Positions 1 to 11,559 of a stretch of 64,000 nucleotides of DNA are shown here, piece by piece. The DNA comes from Patiria pectinifera (lineage: Eukaryota > Echinodermata > Asteroidea > Valvatida > Asterinidae). The notes beneath the pieces were generated by a model. That model made no database searches. It saw nothing but the letters and a program-made list of their open reading frames with translations, and had not been told where the DNA came from. Numbering within the stretch: position 1 is the stretch's first letter; each line of letters starts with the position of its first letter. The translations under genes were made by a program, and so were the position numbers. The DNA is taken from NCBI GenBank assembly GCA_029964075.1, contig CM057136.1, positions 5,270,001 to 5,334,000 on the forward strand, written 5' to 3'.

Positions 1-1722
1 TAAACTTTGAAGTGACGTCACGTGACCCGTGATGACGTCATGATTACATAATTGCAAAAAAGCACATCTGCGGTAGGTTGTGCATTCATGTATTGACAAT
101 TGAAGTTCATATATGTTTTCATTTTGACACACAGTTCTGAGAAGGAATGTGTATAAAAGAAAAAAAACTAAAACCCTAGCAAAAACAATAGGTTTTGGGC
201 TAAAGCCCAACACCTAACTAGAGTTTCGCGTTTGTTGAGTTACAAACGCAGAGTGGTTGGGCGGACAGCCTTTTCATTATACACTGTCCAGTTAAGTTAG
301 GAATAAATGTTTATGTAGAAAAAAGGATCACAAAATTAAATCCCTTCAAGTACAATCAATGTTTCAAAAAGGTATCTTTAACGGTGTGATAAATTTCAGT
401 AAACATTCTATGTACACAAAAAAAGTTATTTCTGGTTTGATGACGTCATCAGTCAAAAACGGTTAGTGAATTCTGATAAAGTTCGAAGAGGATAATTTTT
501 CATTGTAAAGTTAAAATAACGTATGAAAATATGGGAAATATATTGTTTGTATTAATAACACCTAACTTCCGGTTTGATGACGTATCGATAACACTTAACT
601 TCCGGTTTGATGACGTCACAGCGTAAGAGATCCAAAGGTGAACATTGTAATGGATATCATTATTTGGACTTCCAAGATATGACAGGGATCAAATGATAAT
701 ATTAAATTCAAACTATGATCCTTTTCAAATTCTCCTTAAAGTAACTTCCGGTCTGATGACGTCATCAATTGGAAACCTTGCGAAGTTATATGTGGTTAAT
801 CAGAGGGGTGATTTGGTAAAATTTGGACGGACGGTTTTACAATTAAAGAAGGAAACCTCTATTTTATGTGCCGATAGGGGGCGCCCTTTCTGATGTTGAC
901 GTCATCACACTGGTTTTTTTTGCGTCTTGCATTCCTCACTAAACACTTTCATAATATATACATGTCTGTAGTAGAATGCTTCCGCTTTTGAGTTATATTA
1001 AGTTTTTATTGCACTTCCGGTGACACCGGAAGTAAAGGTCAAGCGGTTTTGCGTCCGGGAACACAAAATGTTTCTCATGGCATAGTCTACAACCTCATGA
1101 AAAAACGAACGCGATACTCTATTTAGTTCAAAAGATATAACACAAACTATTTTGTCAAAATTTGCCCTTAAATCGCTTGTAATTTGATACCTGATGACGT
1201 CATGAAGACGTAACAAAATGTATAACATCTTCGTAACATGGTACAAATTCACACAAGGTTTTGTGATCATATCGTGAACCGTTCGGAAGAAATGTTGCTT
1301 TGTTTTGATGTCAGGCTAACGTCTTCATTTTGAATTCACCTAACTTTGACCTTCCGGTAGACCCGGAAGTAAAGGTCAAGCGAGTTCACGTACACAACAA
1401 AAAATGTTTATCAATTAATGGTCTATCCCATTACAAGGTTGGAACATAATTGATCGTTTTGTTCAAGAGTTATAGATGAAAGAAGGTCGTCATTTTTTTA
1501 ACGAAAATTGCTTGTAATTTTACAAAAACTGTTAAGCGAATAATGGTCTATCTGATTACAGAATACAAACATTATTGAATGTTTAGTTCAAGAGTTATAG
1601 GTGAAAGTAATTGGTCACTTTTTGAGATAAAATCACTTGTAATTTGACACCTGATGACGTAATCATGACGTCAGGGTAATATGCACCACTTTGGATGAGG
1701 TTCGATATATATTGAAAGTTAC
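1..1722 (-). repeat. TGACGTCA-rich dispersed repeat block (Helentron-like family, divergent subfamily)
   Basis: No gene is visible in this stretch. It carries repeated blocks ending in TGACGTCA or TGACGTCACGTGA (near 11-40, 440, 580, 615, 757, 1193, 1650-1675), each preceded by 'cttccggt' phrases. Two related segments contain 'cggaagtaaaggtcaagcg' (about 1026-1045 and 1362-1381). The design (short conserved phrase, then a CRE palindrome) matches the arrays at 34.8-37.7 kb and 48.85-57.17 kb, but the sequence is more diverged. The terminus at 195-249 places at least part of this block on the minus strand. I see no coding potential beyond chance short frames. Confidence 0.6.
195..262 (-). mobile_element. 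Junction of two Helentron-like elements: 3' hairpin plus CTAG, then next 5' hairpin
   Basis: Read on the minus strand this contains GCCCAACC, then a hairpin (GCGTTTGT / ACAAACGC, 228-249), then CTAG (218-221). Immediately after comes a second hairpin with arms TTGGGC / GCCCAA around 195-210. This is the same order as at the junctions near 36.7, 50.3 and 55.4 kb, but the stem letters differ (GTTGGGC instead of GGCTGTTTCGG). A hairpin shortly before CTRR is the known 3' signature of Helitron/Helentron transposons. That this is such a terminus is my inference. Confidence 0.45.
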
Positions 1723-1775
1723 AAGTTCATACCATATACCGTTTAAGAGAAAACCCGCGGAGAAGTATTGTCCGG

Positions 1776-2889
<1,114 letters not shown>

Positions 2890-3044
2890 ATTGTAACAGA
2901 TCCAAAGAGTGGTCGGGTTGTTACTCAAAGATTTATGAGAATGAATCCAGACAGTGTTCGGGTTGTGCCCGACCACTCAATAACTTACGAATAAAAACTT
3001 ACTCCCTATAAAATTTTGTTAATAATAAATAAGAATAATCTAAG

Positions 3045-3315
3045 AATCAAATTAGGTTTTGCCCTTCACCGATGTTTTTTAAACACTGTATACTCAGTGT
3101 GTTACCTCCCGAGTGAAAGTTGGAAAAAATCACTCGGGTGGGACTCGAACCCACGACCTCCTGCTTTCTAGTGCAGATGTCTTACCACTCGACTACCGAG
3201 CTAACGGGATCGGTTGACCGGTTCGAATCTGATGTACAGTGTTTAAAAAACGTCGGTGAAGGGCAAAACCTAATTTGATTTATATCACCCCGACGCAAAA
3301 TTCCATCTTATAATA
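3045..3315. mobile_element. Inverted-repeat miniature element carrying a tRNA-like sequence, copy 1
   Basis: The left arm starts near 3045 with 'aattaggttttgcccttcac' and runs through 'aaacactgta'. The right arm (about 3235-3285) is its reverse complement. Outside the right arm is 'ccccgacgcaaaattcc', which also borders the copy at 32.7 kb. Between the arms lies a 73-nt tRNA-like sequence (3130-3202). The left end seems truncated relative to copy 2, because the outer 'gatggaatttttgcgtcgg' segment is absent on that side. A non-autonomous DNA element that captured a tRNA gene, or a tRNA-derived SINE that acquired inverted repeats, are both possible. Confidence 0.7.
3130..3202 (-). tRNA. tRNA-like sequence (probable tRNA-derived pseudogene), copy 1
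   Basis: On the minus strand the 73-nt segment folds as a cloverleaf. The acceptor stem is GCTCGG against CCGAGT, the D arm GTC/GAC, and the T arm GTGGG/CCCAC with loop TTCGAGT. The A box (TAGTCGAGTGG) fits TRGYNNARNNG and the B box (GGTTCGAGTCC) fits GGTTCRANYCC. A run of T follows the 3' end, as a Pol III terminator would. The anticodon stem TCTGC/GCAGG leaves an 8-nt loop (ACTAGAAA) rather than 7. The loop would give AGA (Ser) if read as CT-AGA-AA, but there is no long serine variable arm. I therefore call it tRNA-like rather than a functional tRNA. Confidence 0.6.
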
Positions 3316-4650
3316 ATAATCTAAGAACTTAGCAAGAATGAATCACGAATAAAACTGAATTGTCCAGATTTTCCTAATAATTTATAAAGGATAACCAAGA
3401 ATCAAACATAATTTAATACGAATTGATCCAGAATAGTTCCAAATGATGTGGAGATCTACGCTGCTTGGCAAACTGGAACTGACTGACAATGAGCGCTTGT
3501 CTGGATCGGTTTATATACTGGGATCGCCTGGATTTGGCCTTGTTCTGGATGATTCTGGTTTGTTTTGATTGTAATCTGCTAATGCTAGGTGCACATATTT
3601 TTAAGCCGAATCACCATGAATAGCAATTCTTGAGTAAATCAGGGATGGTTCTTGGCTGCCTCGGGATGATTCTGTTAGTTCGGTGAAAGATCGTAAAAGA
3701 TCGGGGAGCGCCCCGACAAATTTGAACATGTTCAAAATTGTCGGGGCGATTCAGGAACCAACTTCACTTCTTGGTTTATTCTTGTTGTACTCATAACTTA
3801 TTCGGGAAAGTGTGAACCTAGCGTTAGTTCAGGGTTGTTCGGGAATGTTCACAGTACATTCGGCTTATTCGGTCTTTGTTCTTATTAAATTCCTAATGAC
3901 ATCGACATAATTCACAGTCATTCCGTATGATTCTGGAGTAATTCGTATATATTATTCTTGACAAAATCGCAACAATTCAGTTTTATTCTGCACTAAATTG
4001 CAATAATTCGGCTTGATTTGGTCTGATTCGGCTTTCAATTCATACCTAGTTCTTGATTTTTCCTAATTCATTCTTAAGTTATTCTTACAAACAGCGAATC
4101 GGGGCTACTTTCTCCCGATGCCAATAAGAATTTTTATTCGGGGTATTTGTGGCCATCAATTTGGGAATGTGTGAACCTAGTATTAGAGAGCGAAATAAAA
4201 CTGCTGTGTTTGTCTTCAAATTCGTAAGAAATTGAAGTTTGGTATGTGAATTCTGACCACAGTCAGAACGGTGCCAAGAACGTTAACAGGCAGCAAGAAA
4301 ACATCACATTGTAGCTATTTATTGAATACTCTAACACCGTCCATGGAGAGAAGTTACAAGTAGGATGACAAAGGTGTTGTCCCTTAAAGAATTAGTTAAA
4401 TTTTTGTATGCTCGAAAGTTCCAAGAAAAAGTAACACATGCACACATCTTTTTAAAAATATATTTCTAAAAGCATTTTGGACAACAGCTGTGCCGGGCTT
4501 GGTGACTTCAACTTTTTCCACTGATTTCCTGAAGAAATGTACCCAAACCCCTCAGCTGGTGAGCTTCAAAATCCATCATAAAACTTGCTTTGAGTTTGAA
4601 AATCATGTGGAAAAATACTAGTACCTTGAAATTCAGTCTGATGAAAAAGG
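3316..4650. other. Non-coding, AT-rich sequence with one strong palindrome
   Basis: No gene or recognisable transposon protein seen. Around 3500-4150 the text is built from short, diverged phrases such as 'gattctgg', 'ttcggg' and 'attcggct', suggesting an old, eroded simple repeat. A 40-bp near-perfect palindrome is at 3709-3748. Confidence 0.5.
3709..3748. repeat. 40-bp palindrome (20-bp arms)
   Basis: The left arm begins CGCCCCGACAA and the right arm ends TTGTCGGGGCG. The two 20-bp arms pair with a single mismatch and have no spacer. It has no poly-T tail typical of an RNA terminator, and the sequence around it is non-coding. It may be a fossil of a hairpin-ended element. Confidence 0.8.
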
Positions 4651-4654
4651 TGGC

Positions 4655-5870
4655 ATCAGAAATCTATTCAAGGTTATGAACTTGATTCTGAACACAAATC
4701 TGAATCGCCCCTCCCTTGTCATGGTAGTGATCAAGAAACAGCTGACGATTTCGGTAGTTTCTTTGTTGAGAAAATAAGCAATTTCAACATCTAAACCAGG
4801 CTGCTGGTACTTTGCTGCAGACAGGGCCCCTTCAGAAAGACAGATGTTCAACACCGAACTCTCCTGTCTTACACCGTTGACTGCAAGTGATGTTTGGCGG
4901 CTGATGAAGAACGCTCCAAATAAATCCTGCTAGCTTGATCCGCTGTCGACGTGGCTACTCAGGTACTGTGAGGATGAGGTTGTGGATACGATCACTGCCA
5001 TCATAAACAATTCACTCACCTTGTCCTGCGTACCTCAAGAATACAAATTGGCTATTGTAAAACCACTGTTAAAAAAAGCTGGGCTTCCACTAGTCAAGGA
5101 AAACTATCATCCCATTTCGAACTTACCATAATGTTTCCAAGTTCACTGAGCAAGCAGCGTCTGCTCAGCTGGTTGCACATGTGAAAAGGAACAACTTGTT
5201 GAGTCTCCTCAATCAACTTACAGTTAGGGACACAGCACGGAAACTGCACTTTTGACGGTGCAAAATGATGTGCTTACAGCTATGGATAGGCAGGAGGCAG
5301 TTTTTCTGATCCTTTTGGACATGTCTGCTGAATTTGATAGGGTGAATCACAACATATTGCGGCAAACGAATGTCGGACAGGCCTGGCATCACAAATGATG
5401 CACTCAAGTGGTTCCATTCTTATACTCTACTAGTAGGCTGCAGCTACCGGTAGGCTGCATTCCCCTCTCTCCTGTGGTGTTCCATAAAGGTCCATGCTGG
5501 GACTCATCCTATTCACCATCTACACCTTACCATTGGCATGTACTTCCTAATCATTTGTATGCAGATGATACGCAACTTTAGCTGTCGTTTAAACCTTCAA
5601 CAGATGTGACTGCCACCTGTTAGAATAGAATTGAACAGTATGTTGCCAAGATTCAGGAGTGGATAGTGCTATACAGGCTCAAGTTCAATGGAGATACATG
5701 CAAAACAGAATTTCTGCTTATTGGTACCAACCAACAGTGTGCCAAAGTTCAGCAGCCAAGCATCAACAACTGTACTAACCTCTCCAGGGATCAGGCTCGC
5801 AACCTCAGAGTCAGTTTTGACTCATCACTGGGTTGTACAGCCGACTCTTGCTATTGCAGGCTCAGCTAGG
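4655..5870 (+). pseudogene. Decayed LINE reverse transcriptase (CR1/L2-like)
   Basis: Translated in pieces across several frames, this reads as a non-LTR retrotransposon polymerase. A linker region contains 'ADDFGSFFVEKI' (about 4743-4778). The finger/palm start has 'CVPQEYKLAIVKPLLKK' (about 5026-5076), followed by 'NYHPISNL' with one frame break. A palm segment has '[16 protein letters not shown]' (about 5305-5352). The catalytic YADDTQL is at 5558-5578, and a post-palm 'NLRVSFDSSLG' is at about 5800-5832. Stop codons and frameshifts occur throughout, so no product is possible. The phrasing is typical of the CR1/L2 group. The endonuclease domain is missing (5'-truncated copy). Confidence 0.8.
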
Positions 5871-6435
5871 ACAAGATTCCGGTTTAGACGAGCATATTTC
5901 GCCAGTCCGGACCTATGTGTGCACATTCCTACGAGGAAAAAATGTTTAATAAGAGCTTCGATAAAATGAGATTTCAGTTGAGATGACCGCTTTTTCGACC
6001 CCCTTGCATGCAAATGCATTCTTATCTATTCATTTCAACGAGCATTTTGGGAAAACATCTAGTCAATCAGGGGACCCATTCAATTTGGAGAGGTGCTAGT
6101 TATCGCAGTGATAATGCTTGCTAATCCTGCACTGCAGTTTCCACGCTACAAATACCACACCGGCGTTGTCCGGTCTCGATAGTGCTGGACCTTTCAAAAG
6201 ACGAACAATGCACTTGCCGTTCTCTTGCGAGTACCCTACAAGTAGATCTGGTGTGTACGGACGGACGGACGGTACGATGGACGGATGCCGCAGGCGATGA
6301 CAATACCACTCCATCCTCTCAGCTGAGGGGTAAAAATAATGAAATGTCCGATACATGGGATTTTTTGGTACTGACTGTGGCAACATACTCGGTAGCAACA
6401 CACAACCAGTCTAAGCTCTGCTAGATTCGACCACA
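5871..6435. other. No gene seen
   Basis: Short overlapping frames only. A GGAC-rich stretch (6254-6290, 'acggacggacgg') and a direct transition into the next LINE fragment are the only features I can point to. Confidence 0.4.
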
Positions 6436-7412
6436 GAAGAAACATTACCTGAAGAGCTATGGGGGAATATCAAGGAAGTACTCCACACCAGTGCCAAAGA
6501 AACACTAGGCCCCAGGAAGGGAGGCAAAGACAAACCCTGGATCAGTAGCAGATCACTTGCACTGGTGAATGAAAGAAAGGCTGCCCAGAAAGGCAACAAC
6601 AAGAAAGAGCACAAAAGGCTAAATATCTTGTGCCGTCAGAGCCTAAGGCGTGACAAGATTGACTGGCTGTCCACTGAGTGTGCTAAGATCGATGCACTCG
6701 ATCGACAGAGAAAGTCCAGGGACTGAAGAAAAAGGAACTTCTTTAATCAGATCAGCAAGGTGAAGTCAAAGCCGCTTCAACCAAAGTAAGCAAGCATCAG
6801 CAGTGAAGATGAGACAGTCCTGACGGATCCCAAGGAAGTTCTTGACAGATGGCGCAGATACGGCAAGATTCTGTTTGCTAAACCACCAGGCGAACATCCC
6901 CTTACTCGCACACCAGTAGAGGGAACAGAACCATCAAGTCTACTCCAGGAGTGGATGGCCTCCAAGCCGAACTCCTCAAATGTGTGGAGAAAGCAGGTGT
7001 GGCTGTCAAGCTTTATATGCAGCATCTGGAATTCATGTGAGTGGCCCAAGGACTGGCGGACCCAAGACTTTGTGCCACTGTTCAAATCAGGCGCAAAGAC
7101 AGACTGTAGCAATTGTCGCACCACTGCGCTCATCAGCCATGCCAGCAAGATCCTGCTTACCATCATCTTGGACAGGCTGCCGAACAAGAAAGCCTGTCTG
7201 ATCTTTATAGACTACAGCAAGGCATTTGATACACCCAGTCACGTCCAGCTGTTTGACATCATGGTGCAGATGGGCTTCCCGAAGCACCTAGTGGCCATGC
7301 TGCAAGGGCTACACATTGACCACTCAGCAGTCATAAGGTGGAACAACGAAAGAACAGACCCATTTATTATTGGCAGGGGTGTAAGGCAAGGATGCATTGT
7401 GTCGAGCTACCT
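6436..7412 (+). pseudogene. Decayed LINE reverse transcriptase, 5' part (second LINE family)
   Basis: Fragments of a different non-LTR reverse transcriptase. A linker region (about 6440-6720) contains 'KPWISSRSLALVNERKAAQK'. A frame-broken finger segment follows ('PGVDGLQAELLKCVEKAG', near 6940-6995, and 'CEWPKDWRTQDFVPLFKSGA', about 7035-7100). The palm motif 'FIDYSKAFD' is at 7204-7230 and 'GVRQGC' at 7378-7395. Premature stops occur at about 6724 (TGA) and 6787 (TAA). The stretch between 'ILDRL' and 'KKACLIFIDYSKAFD' appears too short for the family, so several dozen codons look deleted. The coding sequence stops abruptly at about 7412 and resumes at about 9105 after an insertion. Clade not assigned. 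Confidence 0.8.
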
Positions 7413-9104
7413 CCCGTTCGCACACTTGCGAATGCCTATCCAGCCTAGTATCCAGCCTATCCAAAAAAAAATGATTCTTCTCATCTCAGCATTCTTTTTA
7501 TTTTAACCTGGACCAGATAGGTTTTTTTCCGCCCTACAAGACCACGTTATTATTATTTTTTCCCCAGGTATCCAGCCTGAACTCTTCCCCATCTCAGCAA
7601 TTAATATGTTCTCCCAAAGCAGAAAAACTGAGAATAAATCGTATTAAATTTTCCCCTGAAACCTATTGGATTTTTTTTTTACAAATTCATAAAATTTATA
7701 TTTTAAAGTCCCCTTTTTTTCCTCCCTTTTTTTTTAAGGGAACCAGAAATAAATTAAATTAAATTAACTCTCTGGTATTTATTCCGTCTCTGATGTACTG
7801 CACTGAAGGGTTCAGAGTTTTATTAATTTTTTCATGGCACAACAGTACACCAGACGTATATTTGTGAACTTTTTTAAAGGCCTGTAAATATAATTACCAG
7901 GTTATGTTAAATCGTTTTCCGTTAGATAGAAGAAAAACCGTACATAATTTGTATTAAATTTTCCCCTGGAATCTATTCAGAATGTCTTTGGGAATTCCGT
8001 AATTTAATGAACTAAGGTTTTTAGATTGTTTAAATTTGATGGAACCATAATAGCCATATCAAATTTAATATGGAATGTATTTCTATTGTCTTGTTGGTGT
8101 CTTTAATCAGATGGGCTGGTTATTTTTAATTTTTTGTTTCGTCTTTGTGTGATAACAAGGAAACCAGATAATAAGCGGTATTACCCCTAGAATTTATTTT
8201 GAAATCAATGAGGACATCTAGGAATTTACTGGCCGGGGATTATTTTTTTTCCCCCGACGCAATTTTCTACGAGGAGAGTAAAGTATGTACTTCGTAAATT
8301 TTGCTTGCTTGGAATATTTTGAGATGAATAAATTCAGCCGCGGCCGGCAAAAACAAATGAGGAGCATCTTTCAAATAAATTCCTTCTCCGAGGAGCTTCT
8401 TCCAGTCAATGATTGATAGCCAACTGAAATAATATGTACTACAATGTATTTTTCTTGAGATAATGGGGCCAGTGGACATTCTTTTAATCAGATTGATTGA
8501 TAAAGATTGGATTGATAAAGGCCTGTGAGAACATCTGTTCTAAACGAAAGCACAAGTTAACAACCAATGATAATGAAGAATTTCTGAGACAAGCTTCATG
8601 ATTGGACTACAATAATTATTTTGGTTCCATGTGACCACTGTTTTACAAGCACTGGGGAATTGGACGGCACTTCGGGTTTGTTGACGAAGAGTTGTGCCGC
8701 CTGCCGGGGTGACTGTCAAACCAGTGATGCTTTACAATTTGTTGGATGGCATGCGGCGATAGGAGTTTAAATAAGAAAAATGTGGCAAATTTATTCCAAT
8801 GTTTTCTCCCATTTATCAGTTATCAAAAAAAATGGAAGGCCAACAAAACGCTGTTTTGAATAACTGCTTCAGGCAATTCAGATACTGGAATTCAAACCAA
8901 ATTTTTGAGCATACCTGGGTAGAGGAAAGGAACAGTGGATTAACATAACAAAACCCTCTCAGTAAAGCCCGTCAGAGAACAGTATCAGAAACGCATGCGG
9001 AATGCCGTTCGGCACGCAAAGGAACAGAGGGAGGCGTTCAGAACGGGAAGGAACCCGTGCGTGCACGTGCGAACGGTCAATGTATATTTGGTGTCCCGCC
9101 TTAC
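7413..9104. mobile_element. Insertion of about 1.7 kb that splits the LINE, containing a dispersed repeat
   Basis: The LINE reading stops at 7412 and continues at 9105 ('LYTEQVMREKL' in frame with YADD at 9192-9203), so the intervening DNA is inserted. Its ends carry a short inverted match (CCGTTCGCAC at 7414-7423 and GTGCGAACGG at 9067-9076), but the match is only about 10 bp. Most of the interior (about 7600-8910) is shared, diverged and in the same orientation, with about 59930-60850. No transposase is visible; a non-autonomous element is the simplest reading. Confidence 0.55.
7600..8910 (+). repeat. Dispersed repeat, copy 1 (partner at 59930-60850)
   Basis: Shared landmarks with the second copy, in the same order: 'gagaataaatcgtat', 'tttattctgtct'-like, 'gggaatttactgg', 'ttcctacgag', 'agcttccagtca', 'attgataaaggcctgtgagaa', a '..ggacggcact/ggcggcactt..' segment and 'tgaataactgcttca..ggaattcaaacca'. 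The copies are clearly diverged, with many indels. No coding frame is conserved between them. Confidence 0.7.
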
Positions 9105-10498
9105 ACTGTACACTGAACAAGTGATGCGAGAAAAACTGAACTAGAGCAGTTCGACATCTCCACCGCAGGCCGCTTAATTACCAACATACGCTATGCTGAT
9201 GACACTGTCCTCCTGGTAGATGGTTCAGCTGACTCCTGCACAAGCTCTTGAAAGGCTCGACAATGCTGGTAAGGAGCGCTGCCTGAAACTGAACGGCAGA
9301 AAACCAAGGCCATGTTCATTTGGGAGCCAGCCAACAATAACATTCTAGGAGGTACAGAGGTCAAGCGTGTGGCACAGTTCAAATATCTGGGCTCCCTCAA
9401 GACAACGAACGGCGACTGCTGGATACCATCCAGGGAAGAGGCGGACAAGCCGGCCACAGAGACAGTATGCAGATGACATCCGTAACTGGACAGGTCTGTC
9501 GCTTGGGGCTGCAGCCTGAAGGGCAGAGAGAACATCTTGGAAGAATCTGGTGCGGCTGGCTGCCAGAGACGGGGAAGGCTAATCTCCGTTAGCCGAGGCC
9601 TACAGAATGTGTCAGATTTTATACATAGTAGGTTACGTAACTCTTGTATACATGTACATGTACTTGTTTACCTTGTTTTGAAACTTGTCACTCGGTGTTG
9701 GCGCTGAAGTGACCCACGTACTACATGCAATCACAGTATATATATATGCAATCACATGTAGCCTTCACTCAGTCCACGAACTGTACAACTGCGAATTTTG
9801 CAATGCAATGGGGCGTGATCTAATATGCAAATTAGACGCATGCGCATCAGTATTATCAAACAGTGTTATTCCAAAGAAACTCACTTGCAAAGCTGTGATA
9901 CACGCGTACACCCGGAGAGAATGGGCCGAGTAAACTGTCCACGATAAACTAACCAACCAACCAACCTACCAACCTACCAACTTTTTCACGCCGTCGTGGG
10001 AAAAAGGGAATTGTTGTTGATAGCAATTAATAACCCCCAAACCCACATTGTGGTCAGGAGTTAAATTAAATCCCCCATTCTCCACTCCGATAAAGAGCGA
10101 AAGATTTAAAAAAAATCCGTCCTGACCCCACCCGAACATACCTGAAATAGAATCAAGAGCAGGGATATCCCTAAGGGCCTACACTCCGATTGTTTGTCCA
10201 CGTACGTTACATAAAATATGCCCATTCTCTGCTCCATTTGGGAATGAAATGATGTTTAAACTAGAACGGCGAAGCCACCATGGCTCGCTGTCCAAGGCAG
10301 GAAGGGAGGCTGAAGGTAGGGTTGGGGATATATGGGCATGATGGAAGGGGATCAGGATTCTTGTTGATGTACCTCGGTGTAGGGTCGTTTTAAATGTCAA
10401 CATAAAAGTTAACAGATTACCTAATAAATACATGTGTATATAAGTTAGCCGTCACTGTATTATGTATGGTGTTCTATATCTGCCATCTCGCGCGGGCG
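8941..10498 (+). repeat. Left arm of large inverted duplication
   Basis: From 'taacataacaaaaccctc' at 8941, this arm matches the reverse complement of the right arm ending at 13124. Two stretches of 249 and 345 nt encode identical peptides in the two arms. The YADD codons at 9192-9203 mirror 12862-12873. The arm contains the 3' part of a LINE (9105-9560), a non-coding body (9560-10460) and ends at the conserved 'tctatatctgccatctcgcg' border of the central palindrome. Confidence 0.93.
9105..9560 (+). pseudogene. Decayed LINE reverse transcriptase, 3' part
   Basis: Continuation of the LINE interrupted at 7412. It has 'RLITNIRYADDTVLL' around the catalytic YADD (9192-9203), then 'VKRVAQFKYLGSLKTTNGDCW' broken into 'VAQFKYLGSLKTTNG' (about 9365-9415). 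Frameshifts separate YADD from this thumb segment. An inverted copy is at 12505-12960. Confidence 0.8.
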
Positions 10499-11559
10499 GA
10501 TCTCGTGGCGGATCTCGCCGCGCCGCGGATCTCGCCGCGCTCGCGGATCTCGCGTGGCGCCGCGGATCTCGCCGCGCCTCGCGGATCTCGCCGCGATCTC
10601 GCCGCGGATCTCGCCGCGGGATCTCGCGTGGCGGATCTCGCCGCAGATTCGCCGCGGATCTCGCCGCGGATCTCGCGTGGCGGATCTCGCGTGGCGGATC
10701 TCGCGTGGCGGATTTCGCGTGGCGGATCTTCGCTGCGGCGGATTCGCGTGGCGGATCTCGCGTGGCGGATCTCGTGGCGGATCTGCAGGCGGATCGCGGG
10801 CGGATCTCAGTGGCGGATCTCGCCGTTGATCTGCCGCGGATCTCGCCGCGATCTCGCCGCGATGATCTCGCCGCGATCTCGCCGCGGATCTCGCCTCACG
10901 TTTTTTTTCTTCTGGGTGTTGCGCATGCGCATATATATAAGAGAAATGATGGCTATATCCCATTCAGAGACGCCTCTCCTATAGATTGTCTTGTGAATAA
11001 AAATGTGCGTAAGAAATGCGCATGCGCAACACCCAGAAGAAAAAAAACGCGAGGCGAGATCCGCGAGGCGAGATCCGCGAGGCGAGATCCGCGAGGCGAG
11101 ATCCGCGAGGCGAGATCCGCGAGGCGAGATCCGCGAGGCGAGATCCGCGAGGCGAGATCCGCGAGGCGAGATCCGAGAGGCGAGATCCGCGAGGCGAGAT
11201 CCGCGAGGCGAGATCCGCGAGGCGAGATCCGCGAGGCGAGATCCGCGAGGCGAGATCCGCGAGGCGAGATCCGCCACGCGAGATCCGCCACGCGAGATCC
11301 GCCACGCGAGATCCGCCACGCGAGATCCGCGAGGCGAGATCCGCGAGGCGAGATCCGCGAGGCGAGATCCGCGAGGCGAGATCCGCCACGCGAGATCCGC
11401 CACGCGAGATCCGCGAGGCGAGATCCGCGAGGCGCGAGGCGAGATCCGCGAGGCGCCACGCGAGATCCGCGAGGCGCGACGCGAGATCCGCGAGGCGCGA
11501 CGCGAGATCCGCCACGCGAGATCCGCCACGCGAGATGGCAGATATAGAACACCATACAT
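10464..11559. mobile_element. Palindromic element built of 12-14 bp GC-rich subrepeats
   Basis: Both ends carry 'ggtgttctatatctgccatc' in opposite orientation. The left half (10486-10897) is an array of GATCTCGC-containing 12-14 bp units. The right half (11049-11535) is an array of the 14-bp unit GCGAGGCGAGATCC with a variant GCCACGCGAGATCC. The centre has a perfect 33-bp inverted repeat (10899-10931 with 11017-11049, including TTGCGCATGCGCA) around an 85-bp spacer. The halves pair imperfectly because unit length and number differ. Open frames on all strands come from the repeat (14 bp x 3 = 42 bp = 14 residues) and are not taken as genes. Long terminal inverted repeats made of subterminal repeats are seen in some Foldback-like and non-autonomous DNA elements; assignment is inference. 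Confidence 0.7.

Noticed and set aside
3130..3202. Functional tRNA-Ser gene
   Set aside because: No long variable arm, an 8-nt anticodon loop, an A/G mismatch at the first acceptor pair, and location inside an inverted-repeat element.
7414..9076. True terminal inverted repeats of the LINE-splitting insertion (CCGTTCGCAC)
   Set aside because: Only about 10 bp match, and the right-hand match lies about 28 bp inside the inferred insertion border, so it may be coincidental.
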